Assembly: GCF_000231405.2 (NCBI RefSeq)
Contig: NZ_CP007032.1
Span: 2,728,001-2,792,000 of the forward strand
Source of the DNA: Desulfitobacterium metallireducens DSM 15288
Lineage (GTDB): Bacteria; Bacillota; Desulfitobacteriia; Desulfitobacteriales; Desulfitobacteriaceae
Length of the DNA stretch: 64,000 bases
Reading direction: 5' to 3'
Under the pieces are notes generated by a model. The model was not told the origin of the DNA and made no database searches. It worked only from the letters and a program-made list of their open reading frames with translations. Within the stretch, counting starts at the first letter, position 1; the number at the start of each line of letters is the position of its first letter. Below are positions 58,910 through 64,000 of this stretch, piece after piece. The translations under genes were made by a program, and so were the position numbers.

Positions 58910-60478
58910 TTATTTTTTGGACACTCCAGCAAGAGGAGTAATACCTGTCATATGATAATAGAAGCCATCGATATTGGGGCGGTAGGCAGCAAGGGTTTGA
59001 GCATGAGAAATGGGCAGCCAAACCGCATCCTTTGCCGCGATCTTATCCAATTGAGTATAAATCGCATTGCGATCTGCTCCTGCAGGAGCTGCTACGCCTT
59101 TCGCAATTAATGCATTGAAATCAGCGTTTCTATAGAGAGCAACATTCATGCCAGGGTCAGTAGAAGATAACAACGTCATGAAGTTGTCCGGATCTCCGTT
59201 ATCGCCAACCCAGCCATAGAAGCAGATATCATAATCGCCTGCTTTTACTTTTTGTTTATACGTAGTCCAGTCATAAGAATCGATCGTCGCGGTAATGCCA
59301 ACTTTCGAGAAATAACCTTGAATCGCTTCAGCAAGGGCTTGGCCATTCGCGGAATTGTACGGTCTTGGATTGGTATAGGTAATCATGTGTACGGAAGTCA
59401 ATCCAGCTGCTTTTAAAGCAGTAGCAGCAGCGGTCGGATCATAAGCGACTTGAGCCGTACTCTTATCATAGCCATCCATAAAGGTCGGGAGAATCGAAGT
59501 AGCGGGTTCAGCATAGCCTTGATACAAGCTTTTTACCATTTCCGGAACATTAATGGATTGAGAAACAGCGGTCCGGAGCTTAGCATCATTAAAAGGTTTC
59601 TTCGACGTGTTATAAGCCATGTAGTTGATATTCATACCAGGAGCTTGGAAGATTTTGTTGCTAGCATCAGTGATTTGCTTAACGACTGTGGCATCAATAC
59701 CATCGATCATATCGGCTTCACCATTATTCAGAGCAACGACACGTGCCGAGTTATCTTTGATGAATTTAAAGATAACATTTTTGGTAAGGGCTTTAGTCCC
59801 CCAGTACTCATCATTGCGGACGAGAACAATGTTTTCATCCTTAGCCCATTTTACGAACTTATAAGGGCCAGTTCCAACAGGTGCTTGGTTTACATTGTTG
59901 CTATTGTCTTGGAGAGCCTTAGGGCTAACGATCGGGGCACCCATAATCATAGCCAGATTGCTGAGGAAAGGAGTGCTAGCTTCCTTCAAATTGATTTTAA
60001 CCGTGTTCTTGTCAACAACTTCAACATTTTTCACTGAACCATAAACAAATTCAGCATAAGACATATCTTTTGTGACTTGTGGAGGCAATTGACGATCGAT
60101 ATTAAACTTCACGGCATCCGCATTAAAATCGGTACCATCTTGGAACTTCACGCCCTCTTGAAGATGGAAAGTATAAGAAAGACCATCCGAGCTTACATCC
60201 CAACTTTTAGCCAATGAAGGCTCTACTTTTGTCGTATCTTTGTTGTACTTTAAGAGTCCTTCGTAAATGTTAGACATGACTTTAGCCGACTCACCATCGC
60301 CGACCAGTGCCGGATCCAATCCTCTTGGCTCTGCACCTTGTGCATAAATTAGTGTATCACTCGCCTTGGATTGGGTGTTGCTACTTGCATTGTTGTTAGT
60401 ACCGCAACCAGTCAAAGCTACAGTGCCGGCTAAAACAAGGCTTAGCGCGAGAGCAACGAGTTTTTTCCCCTTTTTCAT
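58910..60478 (-). CDS. Peptide-binding lipoprotein of an ABC transporter (OppA/DppA family)
   Basis: This 522-residue family 5 solute-binding protein has a signal peptide ending in lipobox ALTGC (Cys 25). The family signature lies at about 80-105 (SNIYEGLLKYNKDTTKVEPSLAKSW with LSYTFHLQEGVKFQDGT). It captures short peptides outside the cell and hands them to the membrane permeases. It is the first gene of a five-gene operon. Substrate preference cannot be read from sequence; DppA-like proteins can also bind haem or nickel complexes. Confidence 0.93.
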   Translation of the reverse strand: MKKGKKLVALALSLVLAGTVALTGCGTNNNASSNTQSKASDTLIYAQGAEPRGLDPALVGDGESAKVMSNIYEGLLKYNKDTTKVEPSLAKSWDVSSDGLSYTFHLQEGVKFQDGTDFNADAVKFNIDRQLPPQVTKDMSYAEFVYGSVKNVEVVDKNTVKINLKEASTPFLSNLAMIMGAPIVSPKALQDNSNNVNQAPVGTGPYKFVKWAKDENIVLVRNDEYWGTKALTKNVIFKFIKDNSARVVALNNGEADMIDGIDATVVKQITDASNKIFQAPGMNINYMAYNTSKKPFNDAKLRTAVSQSINVPEMVKSLYQGYAEPATSILPTFMDGYDKSTAQVAYDPTAAATALKAAGLTSVHMITYTNPRPYNSANGQALAEAIQGYFSKVGITATIDSYDWTTYKQKVKAGDYDICFYGWVGDNGDPDNFMTLLSSTDPGMNVALYRNADFNALIAKGVAAPAGADRNAIYTQLDKIAAKDAVWLPISHAQTLAAYRPNIDGFYYHMTGITPLAGVSKK

Positions 60479-60545
60479 TAGTCTTACCCCTTCTTTTCTG
60501 CATGATGTAATACAGTTTTTCGACTTCGAGTATTTTTATACTATA

Positions 60546-60574
60546 ATACTACCATTCAATAAAAAATCTGTCAA
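60546..60574 (-). promoter_or_regulatory. Promoter of the peptide transporter operon
   Basis: A perfect TTGACA (60574-60569) and TAGTAT (60551-60546) with a 17-bp spacer lie about 65 bp upstream of the binding-protein start. Confidence 0.7.
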
Positions 60575-60590
60575 TAAAAAAAATCGGTAC

Positions 60591-62219
60591 TCAAAGATCA
60601 GCATAACTGATGACCTGATTTCTCCCCCTCATTTTTCCAGCATAAAGAGCACGATCTGCTTTGGAAATATTATCATCAACACTGTCCTTATCCTCATATT
60701 CGGCCACGCCAAAGGTCATCGTAGCTCTCAATTCAATGGAATTCTCCCAAGGGATAACCATTTGATGTATTTCTGCCCTAATGTTCTCGGCTATTTGCAG
60801 TACTTCCTCGCGAGTTCTGTTGCGCAACATAAGCAAGAATTCTTCTCCGCCCCAGCGACAAACCGCTTCATCCTCAGTGATGTGTTTTTTTAGAATATCT
60901 GCAATTTCAATCAAGACCTTATCTCCTGCAAAATGGCCAAACGTATCATTAAATCCTTTGAAATGGTCAATATCACCTAAGATGAGGGTAATCGGAGTTA
61001 AAGTTATCCCGTTTTGATCCTGAATCAAGCTAAAATAGTCCTTAAATCCTCTTCGATTAAAAGTCTTTGTCAGAAAATCATAGTTGGCCGCATTTTCAAG
61101 AATTTGGTGGTAAGCCGTTAATTCTTCAAGCGATTGAGCAAGCTGTTTCCCGGTCTTTATCCGCTTCTCGATTTCATTAATCGTCAAAAATAACAGAATG
61201 CCAATGATCAAAATGGGAAAAGTATATAACGCTGACTCCATTACGATTGAGCTCACCGGCACACGGAAAATCATCGTCCAAGGCGAATCCGTAATGCTCA
61301 TTTTATAGATATAGTCATTGCCGATTCGTTCAACCGAGCCATCTTTTATTTCTTTTAGTTTTTGAATGTCTCCCTGGGGATTATTCGGCAACACAAACAA
61401 TGGGGTAATTTCTTCATTATCCTGAAATTTGTTAAGATCGCTTTGATTTTTTGCATTTTGGTTTTTAGCAATGATTGAGTTTTCCTGATCAAGGAGATAA
61501 CCTTCATAGCCAGAATTGATGATCCGGCTCAATCCCATTGTGGTTAAATCCAGAGAAAGTACACCTTTAAAAACATCCTGATCATAAATTGGACTTGATA
61601 AGGTTACCATCGTCCCTTTGCCAGCACGATCTAAATATGCAGGTGTCCAAAGTGCTAATCGTTGAGGATTATTCTGAGGGTTTACATAAGTATAAAACTC
61701 AGCCTGTTTAAGTTCTTTTCTAAACGCAAAATCCTTTGAAGAAACCCAAGGATATATGTTGGTGAAGTCATTTTCACTGGTGTAGTATAACCAGGCGATT
61801 TCTGGATACTTTCCATAAAAATCTTTGAAAAACTGATTATAAGCTAAAGCAAGGTTTATTTCTTTCCTATTTATCCCGCTTTCCGGAACTTTCCCTGAGC
61901 CTGTTAAATTTCCGGCATTCTTCTGATGATCTGTTCCACCTGCAGCCTCTAAATCATAGGTGTCTGAACCGGGATTATATTTTAACAGACTCAACAGAGT
62001 TGAATCTTGGATATCCGGTCGTTTGAAAAAATCCTCGCCGTATATTGTCATCATGTCCATGAAATTAGTGCCTAATTCAACATACTTCGTGATCAAGGCT
62101 TCTTTAGAGGCTGCTGCCGCTCCGAACGTCTCAATTCTGGAATAATATTGATTGATAAAGTCCATAAAGACGACAGCGAGAATAAAAATAAGGACAAGGA
62201 CTTTCTTCATTCTGCTCAT
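60591..62219 (-). CDS. Membrane sensor diguanylate cyclase (Cache-like domain plus GGDEF)
   Basis: This 542-residue protein has a membrane helix at about 6-22 and a large external region at about 25-325 with Cache-type features (WLYYTSENDFTNIYPW, GVLSLDLTTMGLSRI). A second helix lies at about 330-350, a short coiled coil follows, and a GGDEF domain covers about 375-540. The active site is RWGGEEFLLMLRN; other hallmarks are DFLTKTFNRRGFKDYF and LILGDIDHFKGFNDTFGHFAGD. It would make c-di-GMP in response to an external small molecule. It lies upstream of the peptide transporter but has a separate transcript. Confidence 0.93.
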   Translation of the reverse strand: MSRMKKVLVLIFILAVVFMDFINQYYSRIETFGAAAASKEALITKYVELGTNFMDMMTIYGEDFFKRPDIQDSTLLSLLKYNPGSDTYDLEAAGGTDHQKNAGNLTGSGKVPESGINRKEINLALAYNQFFKDFYGKYPEIAWLYYTSENDFTNIYPWVSSKDFAFRKELKQAEFYTYVNPQNNPQRLALWTPAYLDRAGKGTMVTLSSPIYDQDVFKGVLSLDLTTMGLSRIINSGYEGYLLDQENSIIAKNQNAKNQSDLNKFQDNEEITPLFVLPNNPQGDIQKLKEIKDGSVERIGNDYIYKMSITDSPWTMIFRVPVSSIVMESALYTFPILIIGILLFLTINEIEKRIKTGKQLAQSLEELTAYHQILENAANYDFLTKTFNRRGFKDYFSLIQDQNGITLTPITLILGDIDHFKGFNDTFGHFAGDKVLIEIADILKKHITEDEAVCRWGGEEFLLMLRNRTREEVLQIAENIRAEIHQMVIPWENSIELRATMTFGVAEYEDKDSVDDNISKADRALYAGKMRGRNQVISYADL

Positions 62220-62302
62220 CGGGTTATTACCTTTCGCAAATTCACCATTGATATAGTTATCTATATATTGTCGATTTCCTGCTAAAAAGAGCGAATTTTA
62301 TA

Positions 62303-62332
62303 AGCCCCAGAGAGAAAATTCTCTCTGGGGCT
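62303..62332 (-). terminator. Terminator after the amidase gene
   Basis: A perfect 12-bp stem AGCCCCAGAGAG/CTCTCTGGGGCT with a 6-nt loop is followed by TTATAAAATT on the minus strand. Confidence 0.8.
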
Positions 62333-62358
62333 CAGTTTGTTATTGTCAGAATTGTTCC

Positions 62359-62820
62359 CTATTGTGTGGAGATACGACCTCCACACAGATTCTCTCGGAA
62401 GAAGTCTGCTGGGAAATAGCGTCCCGGACATTCGGTAGCGGCCCCAGGGACTTCGCGGTGCAGCTCAATATCTTCGATACTGAGGCGGAACTCTGCCATC
62501 AACGCTTTCACCTTCTCTATGAGGCCATTCATCTGAGCTTCCGGGACCTCCTCAAGTTCGCTAAAATTCCCGACTAAACAGACCCCGATCCCGATAAAAT
62601 TGCGGTGCCCTACGTTACAATGAGCTCCGGGACGATAAAGCGGTCGCCCTTCCTCACAGTGTCCATCCGGAAGAATCACAAAATGGTAGCCAATATCACT
62701 CCAGCCTCGGCTCAAATGCCATTCTCGAATCATCGCTGCATTTACAGGGATGGTATCTCTTCCTCGACGAACACTGACCGGACTTGCTGAATGATGAACT
62801 ACGATTTTCTGCCAATCCAT
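62359..62820 (-). CDS. N-acetylmuramoyl-L-alanine amidase (Amidase_2/PGRP fold)
   Basis: This 153-residue enzyme is a single Amidase_2 domain. Zinc ligands are expected at His in IVVHHSASP (residues 8-10), His in ELHREVPGAATECPG and the Cys of that same segment. REWHLSRGWSDIGYHFVI is also typical. It cuts the bond between muramic acid and the peptide stem. No signal peptide is visible, as in phage-type or holin-released amidases. The start overlaps the end of the small YvrJ gene by abutment (TAA then ATG). Confidence 0.92.
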   Translation of the reverse strand: MDWQKIVVHHSASPVSVRRGRDTIPVNAAMIREWHLSRGWSDIGYHFVILPDGHCEEGRPLYRPGAHCNVGHRNFIGIGVCLVGNFSELEEVPEAQMNGLIEKVKALMAEFRLSIEDIELHREVPGAATECPGRYFPADFFRENLCGGRISTQ

Positions 62821-62982
62821 TTATTTGACCTCTCCTCTCACTTCCAGGACGGCTATGGCCTTGGCTAGCTCTGTAATGCTTGTAGATAGATCGTTCAGTT
62901 TCCCTTCGATCCGCACCAGAAGATAGGCGCTGACCACGATGGGAAACCCGAAATTTCCAATCATTGTTAAGATCTCCTCCAT
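62821..62982 (-). CDS. YvrJ-family small membrane protein
   Basis: This 53-residue protein has an ATG behind GAGAGGAGG. It begins MEEILTMIGNFGFPIVVSAY and has one membrane helix, then a charged helix (RIEGKLNDLSTSITELAKAI). This matches the YvrJ family. Such small proteins often accompany DUF1659 and DUF2922 genes and, next to an amidase, could act like a holin, which is speculation. It directly abuts the amidase gene. Confidence 0.88.
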   Translation of the reverse strand: MEEILTMIGNFGFPIVVSAYLLVRIEGKLNDLSTSITELAKAIAVLEVRGEVK

Positions 62983-63048
62983 GCCTTAACCTCCTCTCTC
63001 CTCAATTTATACTCAAACTTCTCTGCTCCTGTGCATCCTTTAGATGAA

Positions 63049-63117
63049 AGAAAGAGCTGAGGGAAGGAAGGTAATAAAGCTTATACCCCTCACCTTTCCT
63101 TCACTTCTCACTCAGCC
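63049..63117 (-). terminator. Long imperfect hairpin after the DUF2922 gene
   Basis: GGCTGAG...CTCAGCT closes a long stem with purine/pyrimidine pairing inside (GAAGG/CCTTC) and CTTTCTTTC after it. It lies between the DUF2922 and YvrJ genes and may reduce read-through to the amidase. Confidence 0.5.
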
Positions 63118-63123
63118 TTTCGC

Positions 63124-63363
63124 TTAAGCGACCGGAGCATCATAAAGGTCGTCCGTTACGGTATCCACGATCTTTACATCCCGCTTGGAAATCCATGCTC
63201 CACCCGGGCCGGTGAAGATGTTCTTAGCAATGATCAGATCCATTGCCGCTTCAATCTCCGCTGCTGTGATCCCCTCTTTGGGATCGGATAAGGTAAGACT
63301 CACTGCTCCCCCTAAAGCATTCGTAAAGGTCATTCTTAAAACTTTTCTACTGGTTGTTGCCAT
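63124..63363 (-). CDS. DUF2922-family protein
   Basis: This 79-residue beta-alpha protein begins with KVLRMTFTNALGGAVSLTLSDP and ends with KRDVKIVDTVTDDLY, matching DUF2922. The function is unknown. It has an AAAGGAGG site and lies 20 bp after the DUF1659 gene. Confidence 0.88.
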   Translation of the reverse strand: MATTSRKVLRMTFTNALGGAVSLTLSDPKEGITAAEIEAAMDLIIAKNIFTGPGGAWISKRDVKIVDTVTDDLYDAPVA

Positions 63364-63382
63364 TTAAAATTCCTCCTTTCTT

Positions 63383-63613
63383 TTACGCGATATTGACGAG
63401 TTCGAAACGATTGTCACGACGCACCTCAGTGACCGGATATTGCTGTAAAGCATAAAGTGCATTGGCGACATCAAAGACATCTTGATCCGGGGCTGCCACT
63501 ACGACATTGGCATGGCTTCGTTGGCGCAGGACTGGAGCGCCTAATTGGCTTAAACCAACCTGAAGGGTCACGACCATGATAGAGTCTTTGGCTGTTGACA
63601 TTACGGCCATCAT
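63383..63613 (-). CDS. DUF1659-family protein
   Basis: This 76-residue protein starts at the ATG at 63613 (or the next codon), behind AAAGGAGG. It carries SHANVVVAAPDQDVFDVANALYALQQYPVTEVRRDNRFELVN, a segment typical of DUF1659 (about residues 32-74). The function is unknown. It is the first gene after a structured leader RNA with its own promoter and terminator. Confidence 0.86.
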   Translation of the reverse strand: MMAVMSTAKDSIMVVTLQVGLSQLGAPVLRQRSHANVVVAAPDQDVFDVANALYALQQYPVTEVRRDNRFELVNIA

Positions 63614-63641
63614 TAACACCTCCTTTTCAATAGCTTCAACC

Positions 63642-63760
63642 GATGTTCTCTACGTAAAAAAGCAGCCGGACCTGCCGACTGCTTTTCACAAGGGATATTC
63701 ACGTATCTCCGGGCAGGAAGAGTTCGTGAACCGTTCCCCTGCCCGAGAACATCTGTTCTG
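63642..63760 (-). ncRNA. Structured leader RNA with pseudoknot and terminator before DUF1659
   Basis: Reading the minus strand, an outer stem GATGTTCTC (63753-63745) with GAGAACATC (63650-63642) encloses a hairpin CCTGCCCG/CGGGCAGG type (63745-63738 with 63717-63710). Its loop holds TTCACG (63730-63725), which can pair with CGTGAA (63703-63698). A terminator GCAGTCGG/CCGGCTGC with TTTTTT (63682-63655) follows. The layout resembles a riboswitch, but no known class is recognised. Confidence 0.6.
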
Positions 63761-63765
63761 TTATT

Positions 63766-63794
63766 AGTTTATCCAACTGAGCTCAATCTGTCAA
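63766..63794 (-). promoter_or_regulatory. Promoter of the DUF1659 leader
   Basis: A perfect TTGACA (63794-63789) and TAAACT (63771-63766) are separated by 17 bp. The start point would fall near 63758, at the beginning of the structured leader. Confidence 0.75.
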
Positions 63795-63909
63795 TAGATG
63801 ACCTCGCGATGGGTGATGAATTGTCACTCTGCCTGTTCTTAATTACAGGTGATCGGGCTTTGTGCTATAAAATCTATGAGTTGGACAGTCCCCGCCAGCG
63901 TTGGAGGAA

Positions 63910-64000
63910 TTAGCTGAAACACCTTGTATTGATTCTCTTCAGTAATTCCGTAAGTGCAAAGATATATTTTTCTTGTATATTATGACATATATCTTTAGCT
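63910..64000 (-). CDS. Possible C-terminus of a gene entering from the right edge
   Basis: A frame of 29 sense codons ends at TAA (63912-63910) and is open to the edge. It reads AKDICHNIQEKYIFALTELL then KRINTRCFS, which has a plausible helical character. No family can be assigned from so short a piece, and a chance open frame is possible. The stretch 63795-63909 shows no gene. Confidence 0.25.
   Translation of the reverse strand, partial: AKDICHNIQEKYIFALTELLKRINTRCFS

Noticed and set aside
63870-63900. GGACAGTCCCC-like sequence near the right edge, recalling ends of REP-associated transposase units
   Set aside because: Only a single short match without a paired copy or transposase gene in view; too little to call a mobile element.

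Overview
The window looks like chromosome from a spore-forming anaerobic Firmicute of the Desulfosporosinus/Desulfitobacterium type. This is inferred from gene content, since there is no rRNA to settle it. The supporting genes are spoIIR, a Spo0E-like phosphatase, a SleB/CwlJ hydrolase, a GerMN lipoprotein, lactate racemase-type LarA, the DUF1659/DUF2922/YvrJ trio and several Firmicute riboswitches. Most genes lie on the minus strand and have strong GGAGG-type ribosome binding sites. Several start at TTG or GTG.

Layout. 1-6.6 kb: a minus-strand operon with a response regulator, sensor kinase, MacA-like adaptor, MacB-like ATPase, MacB-like permease and a secreted protein cut by the left edge. 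6.7-11.5 kb: MarR, a diguanylate cyclase, a GerMN lipoprotein, a LytTR regulator, SpoIIR and a ZIP transporter. 11.5-12.2 kb: a GC-rich, gene-free, highly palindromic element (element A). 12.2-16.8 kb: an SGNH-like protein lacking the usual His, a YlbF-like gene followed by three small unknown proteins, a Gly/Pro-rich protein and a metallophosphoesterase. 16.9-19.9 kb: a thiolase/CoA-transferase operon behind a sigma-54 promoter with a distant palindromic activator site. 19.9-28 kb: cell wall hydrolase, MazG-like protein, S41 protease, receiver protein, MutY, a large GGDEF/EAL protein and Spo0E-like protein. 28.2-30.9 kb: a glycine riboswitch, an ACT-domain gene and a UPF0210 gene, with a second palindromic element (element B) between the two genes. 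30.9-38.8 kb: cell-wall-binding-repeat protein, DEAD-box helicase, Gln-rich protein, cupin, SSF symporter and LarA. 39-43.4 kb: an RND efflux pair behind a TetR-type operator. 43.4-49.3 kb: DUF4395, an HD-GYP gene under a c-di-GMP-I riboswitch, a possible small RNA, DUF5667, a TPR/deacetylase and a DUF1646 transporter. 49.4-54.7 kb: acetate transporter, a cobalamin riboswitch with an ECF transporter, ferritin and two small proteins. 54.8-62.2 kb: a peptide ABC transporter and a sensor diguanylate cyclase. 62.3-64 kb: amidase, YvrJ, DUF2922 and DUF1659 behind a structured leader RNA.

How parts fit together. Four cyclic-di-GMP enzymes (three with GGDEF domains, one of them also with EAL, plus one HD-GYP) and one c-di-GMP riboswitch occur in the window. 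The riboswitch sits in front of the phosphodiesterase gene, which suggests feedback. Carbon metabolism is represented by the sigma-54 thiolase operon, the acetate transporter and LarA with its symporter.

The most unusual features are the paired inverted palindromic elements A and B, and the pseudoknotted leader before DUF1659. Next are the asymmetric ATPase of the ECF transporter and the sigma-54 control region. All calls come from reading the sequence; no database search was run.
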